DNA of 64,000 bases, taken from contig JAOZQY010000005.1 of the NCBI GenBank assembly GCA_029931975.1, forward strand, positions 1-64,000. Direction: 5' to 3'. The position numbers were made by a program, and so were the translations under genes. This document shows, piece after piece, positions 53,868-62,569 of the stretch (position 1 is the stretch's first letter; every line of letters starts with the position of its first letter). This DNA comes from Bacteroidales bacterium (GTDB taxonomy: Bacteria > Bacteroidota > Bacteroidia > Bacteroidales > GCA-2748055). Under the pieces are notes generated by a model that saw only the letters and a program-made list of their open reading frames with translations, ran no database searches and was not told where the DNA came from.

Positions 53868-55478
53868 ATGAGCTCTCCCACAAAGACCCACTCCATCTCC
53901 CCGGTAATTTTTGCTTTAACCCTGGTTGCCGCGCTGGGCGGACTTCTGTTTGGATATGATACTGCTGTAATCAACGGTGCCACCAATGCCCTCAGGCAGT
54001 TTTTCATCACACCGCTTGAGAGTGATCCGGTCCTGGCCACAGCTACAATTATCCAATTCAAAGGGATTGTTAGCATTTGCCTGGTAATCGTGGTTGCCTT
54101 GATTACAAGCTTCATCGTTAAACTTTTTGGTAAGAAAAAAGGCCTGTTCATAAGCGGAATTTTGTGGCTGGTGGGCATTGTTGTTTTCTATTTCTTCTTT
54201 TTAAGAGGCGAAAATGTACTCACCGAGGGACTGGGTAACTCCATCAAAGGATTCACCATCTCCAGTGCCCTGGTGGGCTGCATTATCGGCGGATCCCTTG
54301 GAGGATATATCAGTCAGGGTATTGGCAGGAAAAAGGGACTCATTCTGGCCGCCATCCTCTTTCTGATCTCAGCACTGGGATCGGCCATGCCCGAAAAGCT
54401 CAACTTCATGGGATTGGCCACCATCAGCTCCTTTATCTTCTACCGGGTGCTTGGTGGAATCGGCGTGGGACTGGCTTCCATGCTTTCGCCCATGTACATT
54501 GCTGAGATTGCCCCTGCCAATGTTAGAGGTAAGCTGGTTTCATGGAACCAGTTCGCTATTATTTTCGGTATGCTTGTAGTCTATTTTGTGAATTATGCTA
54601 TTGCCAGGGGACAAGCTGCTGATTGGATCAATGCCACAGGCTGGCGCTGGATGTTTGGCTCTGAAACCATTCCTGCCACCCTCTTCCTGATCCTCCTCTT
54701 CTTTGTTCCCGAATCACCCCGCTTCCTCGTAATAAAAAAGCAGGAAAATGAAGCCCTGGCCCTTTTAAAAAGGATCAACCCGGGCACTGCCGAACAAGTA
54801 TTTGCGGAAGTGAAACTTTCATTGAAAGAAAAGCGGGCCCCCTGGTTATCATTCGGCGGACTTATTATCGGAATTGGAATCCTGCTTTCAGTCTTCCAGC
54901 AATTTGTGGGTATTAATGTGGTTCTCTATTATGCAGGGGATATATTCAGAAGCATGGGATCGGGAAATGACTCATCGCTATTGCAAACCATCATCGTTGG
55001 AATTGTTAACCTAAGCTTTACTGTGGTTGCCATCCTGACAGTGGACAAATTTGGACGGAAGCCTCTGATGATAATCGGAGCTATTGCCATGGGAGTAAGT
55101 ATGCTTGCCCTGGGACTCTCCTTCTACCTGGATAAATTGGGAATCCTTTCGCTGATCTTCATGCTTACCTACACCGCTGCCTTTGCCATGAGCTGGGGAC
55201 CTGTCACCTGGGTACTGCTATCTGAGATCTTCCCCAACAGTATCAAGGGAGCCATGTCCATTGCCGTAGCCTCCCAGTGGCTTGCAAACCTGCTTATTTC
55301 ATGGACCTTCCCTATGATGAACGAAAGCACGCTGCTGACCAGAATCTTCAATCACGGCTTCTCCTACTGGATTTACGGACTCATGGGATTCCTGGCCGCC
55401 TGGTTCATCATAAAGCTGGTTCCTGAAACCAAGGGCAAGACCCTGGAAGAGATTGAGGGAATCTGGAAAAAGAGATAG
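53868..55478 (+). CDS. xylE: Sugar porter (MFS), probable D-xylose:H+ symporter
   Basis: 536 residues with twelve membrane helices. Sugar-porter signatures: LGGLLFGYDTAVINGA (about 26-41), IGRKKGLILAA between helices 4 and 5, VGLASMLSPMYIAEIAPANVRG, GWRWMFGSETIPA, FVPESPRFLV after helix 6, and the C-terminal PETKGKTLEEIEG. The residue set resembles XylE of E. coli, and its place immediately after xylA (5 nt) supports xylose uptake. A long loop between helices 2 and 3 is somewhat enlarged (FFFLRGENVLTEGL). Specificity for xylose is inferred from context. Confidence 0.9.
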   Translation: MSSPTKTHSISPVIFALTLVAALGGLLFGYDTAVINGATNALRQFFITPLESDPVLATATIIQFKGIVSICLVIVVALITSFIVKLFGKKKGLFISGILWLVGIVVFYFFFLRGENVLTEGLGNSIKGFTISSALVGCIIGGSLGGYISQGIGRKKGLILAAILFLISALGSAMPEKLNFMGLATISSFIFYRVLGGIGVGLASMLSPMYIAEIAPANVRGKLVSWNQFAIIFGMLVVYFVNYAIARGQAADWINATGWRWMFGSETIPATLFLILLFFVPESPRFLVIKKQENEALALLKRINPGTAEQVFAEVKLSLKEKRAPWLSFGGLIIGIGILLSVFQQFVGINVVLYYAGDIFRSMGSGNDSSLLQTIIVGIVNLSFTVVAILTVDKFGRKPLMIIGAIAMGVSMLALGLSFYLDKLGILSLIFMLTYTAAFAMSWGPVTWVLLSEIFPNSIKGAMSIAVASQWLANLLISWTFPMMNESTLLTRIFNHGFSYWIYGLMGFLAAWFIIKLVPETKGKTLEEIEGIWKKR

Positions 55479-55494
55479 TGCCTTGGAATAAGTA

Positions 55495-55520
55495 CCTGGT
55501 GCCTGGTGCCTGGTGCCAGG
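55495..55520. repeat. Three tandem CCTGGTG heptamers with short hairpin
   Basis: CCTGGTG is repeated three times head to tail at 55495-55515 and followed by CCAGG, which can pair with an upstream CCTGG. It lies in the 61-nt gap between xylE and the lactonase gene; it may be a weak attenuator or just a slippage-prone stretch. Confidence 0.4.
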
Positions 55521-55539
55521 AAATTATTAAGTTAGGGGT

Positions 55540-56703
55540 ATGAAAAAACTTAAGCTATCCATAAAGATGTGCCTGGTGGCACTTACAGGAATGACACTGT
55601 TGAGCTGTACTGGAAACAAAGAACTTGCAGAAACCATTAAATTCTATGTGGGATCTTCCAATGGAAGCCTCTCCCACTCCATCTACCTCTGCGAACTGAA
55701 TCCGGCTAATGGGGCCTTTGCGGTGCTTGACTCCTTTGCCGGCGCCAAGGGGGGCTCCTACCTGGATTTTTCACCCGAAGGTAACTATCTCTTTTCCATC
55801 AACCAGGCGCCCCTGGACCAGGAAGGAAAACACGCCAGCGTGACATCCTTTTCCATTGATCCCAGAAGCCTGGCCCTGAGAACAATCAACAGCCAGTCCA
55901 GCGAAGGTGAGGATATTTGTCATATCAACTGCAGCAAAAAGGGCGATTACATCTTTGCAGCCAACTATGGAAGCGGACATGCCACTGCTCTTCCTGTTCG
56001 AGCTGACGGGACGATCGCGACCGCCAGTTCTGTGGTGGTGGGAAGCGGCAATGGCCCGGTCGAAAACCGCCAACAGGGTCCACATGCCCACCAGGTAATG
56101 CTCGACCCCGGACAAAATTTCCTACTGGTCCCCGACCTTGGATGCGACAGGGTGATGATCTACGCCTTTGATTCAGAAAAAGGGGAGCTTTCTACCAACC
56201 CGGCCCAGCCTTTCTTCCCCTTATTAGCAGGTGCAGGACCGCGCCACCTGGCCTTTCATCCCGATGGAAATTCGCTCTATATTGTGAATGAACTGAACTC
56301 TACCATCACCGCCTGCAGATATAATGGTTCTGATGGCACAATCAGGGAAGTGAACACACTGAGCACCGTTGAGGAGGGGCACGAAGGGATGAGATACCCG
56401 GCAGCAGTCAGGGTTCATCCCAATGGCAGATATGTATACGCCTCCACCCGGGGCGAAAATTCTTGCATCACCACCTTTGAGATTGAAGCCGACAAATCGC
56501 TCACACTCATCCAGGTGATGGAGCAGGTACCCAATTGGCCCAGGGATTTCAATGTGGACCCTTCAGGGAAGTTGATGCTTGTAGCAGGGGAACGTTCAGA
56601 TGAGATCAGACTATACAAAATCGATCCGGAAACTGGTCTTCTTTCAGAGACTGAAAGCCTTGTAAAAGTTCCTGCCCCAGCCTCTGTTCTGTTTGTCCAA
56701 TAA
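55540..56703 (+). CDS. Lactonase family protein (6-phosphogluconolactonase-like), lipoprotein
   Basis: 387 residues, seven-bladed beta-propeller of the YbhE/Pgl lactonase family. It has a signal peptide with lipobox LLSCTG (Cys about residue 23), so the protein should be exported and lipid-anchored. Family segments: GGSYLDFSPEGNYLFSIN, GPHAHQVMLDPGQNFLLVPDLG, AGPRHLAFHPDGNSLYIVNE and NWPRDFNVDPSGKLMLVAGE. Because it leaves the cytoplasm, phosphorylated lactone is an unlikely substrate; a free sugar lactone is more plausible. It follows xylE by 61 nt, and its stop converges on the Nramp-like gene with a 3-nt gap. Confidence 0.83.
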   Translation: MKKLKLSIKMCLVALTGMTLLSCTGNKELAETIKFYVGSSNGSLSHSIYLCELNPANGAFAVLDSFAGAKGGSYLDFSPEGNYLFSINQAPLDQEGKHASVTSFSIDPRSLALRTINSQSSEGEDICHINCSKKGDYIFAANYGSGHATALPVRADGTIATASSVVVGSGNGPVENRQQGPHAHQVMLDPGQNFLLVPDLGCDRVMIYAFDSEKGELSTNPAQPFFPLLAGAGPRHLAFHPDGNSLYIVNELNSTITACRYNGSDGTIREVNTLSTVEEGHEGMRYPAAVRVHPNGRYVYASTRGENSCITTFEIEADKSLTLIQVMEQVPNWPRDFNVDPSGKLMLVAGERSDEIRLYKIDPETGLLSETESLVKVPAPASVLFVQ

Positions 56704-56706
56704 GAA

Positions 56707-57921
56707 TCAGAATAGTTTGACAATCCCGTATATACCGACCATAAAAATGGCCAAGCAGCTGATTATCAGAAAGAATTTGTAGATTCTTCCTGGAGGAAGC
56801 ACTTTTTCACCAGGACCGAAGCGGAACCTGATTCCTGCAAACACTACGATAAAGAGCATTACAAAGGTGGCAATCCCCCCGATGGTCACCATCAATACCG
56901 GTAGTTTGATCACCAGGAAGGCAATGGTCCAGAGCGCCGGAAAGATGATGGCCAGCAAGCGGATGGTCCGTAACCTGGTTCGCATATTGCTGAAATCGAT
57001 CCATCCCATCACACCGAAGAGATCCGAGAAGACCCGGGTTCGAATGGCCAGTGCGGCAAAGAGCGTGGAAAAGAGTACCATGAAGGAACCCAACAAAAAG
57101 ATATTCTTGGCGGTGGGCCCCACAGAATCTGTATAGATGCGCGAAATTGTTTCAATCATTTGGTACCCTTCGGGTATCTCTCCACGCTGGTAAAGGATAG
57201 AGGCCCCCAGCAGGAAGAAAGCAGCTGTCACAACAGTGTAGACTATCATGGAGAGAAAGGCATCCATATACATTACCCGAATCCAGCCCTTTGCCCGCTG
57301 TTTCCATATGGCTGAATCCTCCCGTTCTCCGGCATATCGGGCATAACCCTTTTCAATGCACCAGTAGTTATAGGAGAGAATCTCATCCCCTCCTACCCCC
57401 GTAAGGCCGAAAGCAGCAAAAGCAAAACCAACAGTAGCCCTGGGCAGCTTGAAGGAAAGTCCCCCGGCAATATCCGGCCAGCTCACTGCAAATTCCGTAT
57501 TCTGAACCATGAAAAGGGCCAGCAGGGTAAACACAGTAAAGAGTCCCATAAAAACCATGGAAATCTTCTCTATCACCTCGTAGAAACCAAAGAGCATCAC
57601 CGAAATCACCACAAAGGCCACCAGGATGGTCCATACAGCGATGGAGAGTGCCGGAATGGCAATATTAAGGATGATGGCGACGCCTCCAATGATTCCTCCC
57701 AGTTGAAGGGGCTTAAATACCCAGAGGATCAGCCAGAGGGTAACAAATCCAGCCTTGGCTCCAAGAGATGTGGTGGCGATCAGTTCGCCTGAACCCACCA
57801 CCGAAGCAGAGAGGATAAATCCTGGTCCAAGGTACTTAAGTTTTTGTCTGAAGCCATCCGGCGCCGGGGTGATGGATTGTTCATTAAATAGATAGGGATC
57901 CTTCGGAGATTTCTTTTGCAT
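56707..57921 (-). CDS. Nramp-fold transporter lacking the metal-binding signature
   Basis: 404 residues with about eleven hydrophobic helices and clear similarity to Nramp: LKYLGPGFILSASVVGSGEL (about 28-47) in helix 1. Metal-transporting Nramp proteins carry DPGN in helix 1 and MPH in helix 6. Here helix 1 reads VVGSGELIAT (41-50) and helix 6 FGLTGVGGDEILSYNYW (171-187), so neither signature is present. The protein may therefore carry a non-metal substrate. It starts 21 nt after the stop of kdgK and is probably on the same transcript, under the shared operator. I infer uptake of a uronate or KDG-type acid, but a different cation cannot be excluded. Confidence 0.68.
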   Translation of the reverse strand: MQKKSPKDPYLFNEQSITPAPDGFRQKLKYLGPGFILSASVVGSGELIATTSLGAKAGFVTLWLILWVFKPLQLGGIIGGVAIILNIAIPALSIAVWTILVAFVVISVMLFGFYEVIEKISMVFMGLFTVFTLLALFMVQNTEFAVSWPDIAGGLSFKLPRATVGFAFAAFGLTGVGGDEILSYNYWCIEKGYARYAGEREDSAIWKQRAKGWIRVMYMDAFLSMIVYTVVTAAFFLLGASILYQRGEIPEGYQMIETISRIYTDSVGPTAKNIFLLGSFMVLFSTLFAALAIRTRVFSDLFGVMGWIDFSNMRTRLRTIRLLAIIFPALWTIAFLVIKLPVLMVTIGGIATFVMLFIVVFAGIRFRFGPGEKVLPPGRIYKFFLIISCLAIFMVGIYGIVKLF

Positions 57922-57942
57922 AGAGTAAGCTAAGGAAACTAA

Positions 57943-59016
57943 TTATCTTTTCACCCGGGCATTTCCCTGCCAGATGCTCCATACCTGCTCCTCATCGGCA
58001 GGCTGCGCATAGTCGGTCTGCAGGGTAGCCACCAGGGCACCGCTGGCCCATCCAAACTGGATCCACTTTTCGGGCTCCCATCCGCGCAGAATGGCGTAGA
58101 GCATCCCACCTACAAAACCATCGCCTCCGCCAATGCGGTCATACACATAAATATCACGTGGTTCCACCACATGCCAGTTCCCATTCTCAAAAATAATACC
58201 GCCCCACATATGCATGTTTGTGCTGATCACCTGGCGCAGGGTGGTGGCGTAGACAGATACATCCGGAAAAGCGTCTCTCACGCGATTGATCATGCCCTTG
58301 AAACCATCAATCTTGTCTCCAATATCCTTACCTCCTGCTTCAGGTCCCTCAATGCCCAGGCAGAGCTGGAAGTCCTCTTCGTTGCCAATAAGGATATCTG
58401 AGATGGATGCAATTTCAGCAAAAATCTCATGTAGCTCCTTCTCCCTTCCCAGCCAAAAAGAGGCCCGGTGGTTCAGATCAAAGGAGATGCGGGTACCATG
58501 CTTTTTGGCCACCCGTGCAAGCTCAAGGCAGAACTGACTGGTCTCAGGCGAGAGCGCTGCAATCAATCCCGAAAGGTGCACGACCTGGGCTCCCTCTTCG
58601 CCAAAGATACGATCCAGGTCAAAGTCTTTTACATTCAGGGTTCGTCCCACTTCACCTGCCCGGTCATTCTGCACCCTGGGTCCACGCGATCCATAACCCG
58701 AATCGGCAATATTGATCTGGTGGCGGTAGCCCCAGGGATTGTCCTGTTCCACCTCCGGACCCTCATAGTCCATGTGCCGACTGGCCAGGTTGTCCTTTAT
58801 CTTCCTGGCAATGGGGCTCCCCTTTACAAACGTGGACAGAATCTTTACCGGTAAACCCAGGTAAGATGAGGTGGCCCCCACATTGGACTCAGCGCTGGTG
58901 GCATCCATCCTGAACAGTTCGCTGCAATGAACCGGCTGACCATTTATGGGGGTAATCCGGATTCCCATACTGGTGGGAATAATCATGGCATACTTTGTAT
59001 CTTTTCTTAGTTCCAT
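57943..59016 (-). CDS. kdgK: 2-dehydro-3-deoxygluconokinase (KDG kinase)
   Basis: 357 residues from the ATG at 59016. An in-frame ATG at 59097 is rejected because it would run through the operator and -7 element. PfkB/ribokinase fold: ESNVGATSSYLGLPVKILST, FDLNHRASFWLGR, SDILIGNEEDFQLCLG and the catalytic RIGGGDGFVGGMLYA near the C-terminus with its base Asp. KdgK phosphorylates KDG to KDPG, which joins the Entner-Doudoroff route. It is the shared step for products of KduI/KduD and of the UxaC/UxaE/SDR branch in this window. Co-transcribed with the Nramp-like gene. The long N-terminal insert is typical of Bacteroidota KdgK-like kinases. Confidence 0.88.
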   Translation of the reverse strand: MELRKDTKYAMIIPTSMGIRITPINGQPVHCSELFRMDATSAESNVGATSSYLGLPVKILSTFVKGSPIARKIKDNLASRHMDYEGPEVEQDNPWGYRHQINIADSGYGSRGPRVQNDRAGEVGRTLNVKDFDLDRIFGEEGAQVVHLSGLIAALSPETSQFCLELARVAKKHGTRISFDLNHRASFWLGREKELHEIFAEIASISDILIGNEEDFQLCLGIEGPEAGGKDIGDKIDGFKGMINRVRDAFPDVSVYATTLRQVISTNMHMWGGIIFENGNWHVVEPRDIYVYDRIGGGDGFVGGMLYAILRGWEPEKWIQFGWASGALVATLQTDYAQPADEEQVWSIWQGNARVKR

Positions 59017-59036
59017 AATTCCATTTCTGATAAATA

Positions 59037-59056
59037 TTGCGTAATCGATTGCACAA
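59037..59056. promoter_or_regulatory. Palindromic operator upstream of kdgK
   Basis: TTGCGTAATCGATTGCACAA is the partner of the site at 43153-43172: 17 of 20 bases are identical, and the differences at the two inner flanking positions keep the near-palindrome. It lies just downstream of the kdgK -7 element, across the predicted transcription start, and 20 nt before the ATG. Confidence 0.65.
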
Positions 59057-59059
59057 CTA

Positions 59060-59067
59060 CAAATATA
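59060..59067 (-). promoter_or_regulatory. Candidate -7 element of kdgK
   Basis: On the minus strand TATATTTG matches TAnnTTTG exactly. The predicted start falls in the operator at 59037-59056. No TTTG is seen 20 nt upstream. Confidence 0.5.
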
Positions 59068-59097
59068 ACTCTTTTTAATAAATGTTATGTCTGTCAC

Positions 59098-60220
59098 CTA
59101 TAGCTTAAAGCCATCCAGACACAGAGTATCACCCATCTCCACCTGGAGTTTCTCCAGTTTCTGAAACATGCTGCCAAGGCGATCCTGCTGTCTTGATGCT
59201 ATTGCCAGATTATGCATTTCCAGGGGATCATTGACCAGGTCAAACAATTTTACTACCCCAGCTTTCGGATAAACAATCAATTTGTACTCGTCTACCCGGA
59301 TCATTCTCTGGAGATCCATATAAGCTCCATATACCTCCGGGTAATTTGAAGCAGAGCTTTCCCCTTCAATAAAAGGTTTAAGGCTTTTGAATTCCACCCA
59401 TTCCGGCACTTCGCCTCCGGCATACTCTATGGTAGTGGGCATGATGTCCTGCAGGTAGACTTCCATATTCTTTCGCTCTCCTGCATAGACTCCCGGGCCT
59501 GCCACCAACAAAGGTGGGCGCATGCTGTGCTCATACATATTCTGTTTCCCCATCAATCCGTGCTGTCCCACTGATAGTCCATGATCGGCAGTAAAAAAAA
59601 TATAGGTATTATCGGCCTGCCCGGTCTCTTCGAGATGCGCAAGGATCCTTCCAATCTGTGCATCCAGATGGGAGATAATGGCGTAGTATTCCTGTCTGTG
59701 CACCTTCACAGAATATTCGGTCCTGGGAAAGGGTGCAAGCTTCTCATCTCTCAATGTGGCAGGACATCCTATCTCATCCTTAAGTGGATATTCCGGGAGG
59801 AAATTCTCAGGAAGTGAGATATTATCCAGGGGATACAAATCCACATACTCCTTTGGTGATTGCCTGGGATCGTGGGGCGCATTAAAAGCCACATACATAA
59901 AGAAGGGCTTTTCTGAAACTGAAGCGTCATCCAGAAATCCCATGCATTCATTGGCCACCACTTCGCTCCAGTGGGTTCCACCCTCCCAGAACCCTCCGAA
60001 AGCGGTGTCCCATGGGGTCCACTCCCAGTCATTCTCGTCCAGCGGCCGGTCGTGCCAATTCATCCAGAGTAGGTGTTATCACCTCCTGATTTCCCAGTTC
60101 GTGAATGGTATTGTAACACTGGTCATCGGCAAAAATAAACAGGATATTGGGTGGATCCTGCTCACTCTTACATGAAAAGAGCAGGGCAATTAGAAGCAGT
60201 ACAGCGGTAATTTTGTGCAT
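59098..60220 (-). pseudogene. Sulfatase with deleted active site and frameshift
   Basis: Two frames must be joined. The first (from ATG 60220) has a lipobox (LLFSC) and the sulfatase start PPNILFIFADDQCYN up to ITPTLDELA, then runs into a stop near 60161-60029. The second, beginning NWHDRPLDENDWEW near 60063, continues as a good sulfatase to 59098: FFMYVAFNAPHDPRQSPKEY, FFTADHGLSVGQHGLMGKQN. Between them about 100 residues are missing, including the C/S-x-P-S-R motif whose Cys or Ser becomes the formylglycine nucleophile. The junction is near 60060-60070. I infer a deletion with frameshift, leaving an inactive gene. It is the last gene of a fucan-related unit, so sulfate removal from fucans was a likely former role. 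Confidence 0.82.
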
Positions 60221-60250
60221 GATCTTTCTATATTTTCCTGGTTTCTTAGC

Positions 60251-61240
60251 TTACCTGGTTTCAATTTCAAATACAACAGCCATATCCTCGGGAACTTCAT
60301 CTGAAATAAGAAGGGAGAAGCCTGTATCTGACTGATTCCATTGAATGTTCTTGTCACATCCCATCAATTCCACGGAGCTTACCTCCAGGGATTCGGGCAG
60401 ACTATCCACCGCAAAGGCAGTGAGTTCGATATTCTTACCTGCCCCCGGCCATCCCAGCAAAGTGGCGTAAATTGTTTTGGATGCTGTGGTGTATCGAACA
60501 TCCTTCCATGAGTATTTGATTTCCAGGAATTCCTGGTGATTCCTGAAATGTCCTTCAGGCTCTTTGGTGGGACCCTCTCCAAAGGTATACCAGGGACGGG
60601 TGTCATAGATGGCCTCACCGTATTTCTCTAACCAGATCCCCATATCCAGCAATACCTGCTGCTGATTCCCGGGGATTGTTCCATCTGCCATCGGAGATAT
60701 ATTCAGCAGAAGCACACCATTTTTACTGCAGATATCAATCAGTACATGTAATACATCAGTGGCTGTCTTGATTTCCAGATTATCGGTATAGCACCAGCTT
60801 CCATTGCTGATAGTCTCATCGGTCATCCAAGGCTCTTCCCCGATCCGGTTCTTCCTTGACTTTTCCAGGTCATCCACGGTACAATTAATGGGCAGATCCT
60901 CATGTTTTCTTACAATAACGACCTCCTTATCCCATTTTTCAGCCTCATTCAGATAATTGGCAGAAAACTTTTGCCGGTAGGCCTCCGGAATCTGGTCCAA
61001 TACATAATCAAACCATATGATATCAGGAGAATACGGGTCAATAACCTCCTTCAGTTTAGCAAACCAGACCTCCTCCAGCCACACATCGGCGGGCATGTTG
61101 CCATATAGCTTCTGGAGCTTTGGATCATCAGAAGAGGTGGGCATTTCCCTGTAGAGGTTTCCCAGGTAACTGGTCCCGTAAACCACCTCCGGCACCAGCA
61201 GTCCGGTGCGTCCCAAGGGCTTTTTAGAAGTGAGTTTCAT
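60251..61240 (-). pseudogene. In-frame chimera: aldo/keto reductase start fused to alpha-L-fucosidase (GH29) C-terminal part
   Basis: 329 codons, open throughout. Residues 1-34 (KKPLGRTGLLVPEVVYGTSY, LGNLY) are the beginning of an aldo/keto reductase, with the first beta strand typical of L-fucose dehydrogenase-like members. From about residue 40 the sequence is GH29: DPKLQKLYGNMP, the nucleophile region PDIIWFDYV with Asp78, NGSWCYTDNLEIKTATDVLH and KNGVLLLNISPMADGTIPGN, then C-terminal beta domains. The rest of the reductase, any intergenic DNA and about 200 N-terminal residues of the fucosidase, with signal peptide, are missing. I infer one deletion that joined two neighbouring genes in frame, near 61120-61141. 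The product is unlikely to work as either enzyme. Confidence 0.78.
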
Positions 61241-61261
61241 CTGGTATTCAGTAAATTATTT

Positions 61262-62562
61262 TTAGTGCGCAAAAGTCCTTGTTCTGTACCCGTAAGCGGC
61301 AATCACCACAAAACAGATCAGAGGAATGATAAATGAGAAGTTCTCAGCCGGAATGGAGAGAACCGTTCCTTTTTCTATGATTACGGCCTGCAGAGGGGGC
61401 ATCACCGATCCGCCCAGAATGGCCATAATCAATCCGGCGGCACCAAATTTCGCGTCTTCACCCAGCCCTTTAAGTGCTATTCCATAAATGGTTGGGAACA
61501 TCAAAGACATGAATGCGGAAGTAGCTACTAGGTAGTACATGCCCATGATTCCCTGTGAAAGTATCACACCTGCTACGCTGACAAAACCTCCAATAGCAAA
61601 AAACATCAGGAGCTTTCCAGGCTTTACATAGCGCATCAGGAAGGTGGCAATAAATCTACTGACAATGAAGATGGCCATGGCCACTTTATTGTAATTCTGA
61701 GACAGTATTTCGGCATCCTGCTCTCCCATTCCCTGACTCATAAAGAAGCGGGTACCGTAATGAATAATAAAGGTCCAGCACATGATCTGAGCACCCACAT
61801 AGAAAAACTGGGCCACCACACCTTCCCTGTAGCGGGGGATCTCAAAAATCCGTTTCAGGGTTGGAAGTAAATCTATCTTGTGATTCTGATCCGCATTCTT
61901 CGGCATTCGCACCGCGGCCACAATCGCAAACATCACCAGGATAACGATTCCAATGATTACGTAGGGCGACGCAAGAATGTCCAGATCACTCATCTTCATG
62001 GCCTCAAACTCTTCCGGTGACAGTAAAGAACGCGTGGCTGTATCAGCTTCATTGATTCTAGCCTGGATGAAAGTGCTGGCAATATACATCCCTGTGATGG
62101 ATCCGATGGGATTGAAAGATTGAGCCAGGTTAAGCCGCTGGGTGGAAGTCTCCTCCGAACCCATGGACAAAATATAGGGATTGGCACTGGTTTCAAGGAA
62201 AGACAGGCCGCAGGTGAGGATGAAATAGGCGATTAAAATGGGGCATAGTATCCCATGGCACTGGCAGGGATGAAGAGAAGGGCACCCGTGGCATAAAGCC
62301 CAAGTCCCACCAGGATCCCGGACTTGTAAGTGAACTTACGAATAAACATAGCTGCAGGGAAAGCCATGGCAAAGTAGCCCCCGTAAAAGGCCACCTGCAC
62401 CAATGAACCCTGGGTGGTGCTCATCAGGAATATTTTTGAAAAGGCCTTGACCATGGGATTGGTAATGTCATTGGCCAATCCCCAGAAAGCAAAGCATGAG
62501 GTGATCAGTATAAAAGGAACCAGATATTGCTTCTCCAGTATCTTGAACTTTCTCTTCTCCAT
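61262..62562 (-). pseudogene. fucP: L-fucose permease (FucP-like MFS) with one-base frameshift
   Basis: The N-terminal frame from ATG 62562 gives VPFILITSCFAFWGLANDIT, typical of the FHS permeases, through helix 4 to MGYYAPF, followed at once by a stop. The other frame continues with LIAYFILTCGLSFLETSANP, YILSMGSEETSTQRLNLAQSF, GSITGMYIAS and on to the C-terminus at 61262. Adding one base in the A4 run at 62235-62238 (T4 on the coding strand) restores a normal 433-residue FucP-like protein. Everything else looks sound, so this may be a recent mutation, phase variation at a short run, or a sequencing error. It lies 7 nt after the lactonase gene. Confidence 0.85.
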
Positions 62563-62569
62563 TAGTTCT

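Noticed and set aside
55495-55520. Tandem CCTGGTG units as a possible CRISPR or transposon end
   Set aside because: Only three perfect heptamers without spacers, and no mobile-element gene nearby.
59017-59097. A 27-residue N-terminal extension of KDG kinase
   Set aside because: This stretch holds the -7 element and the operator; the family starts near MELRKDTKYA.
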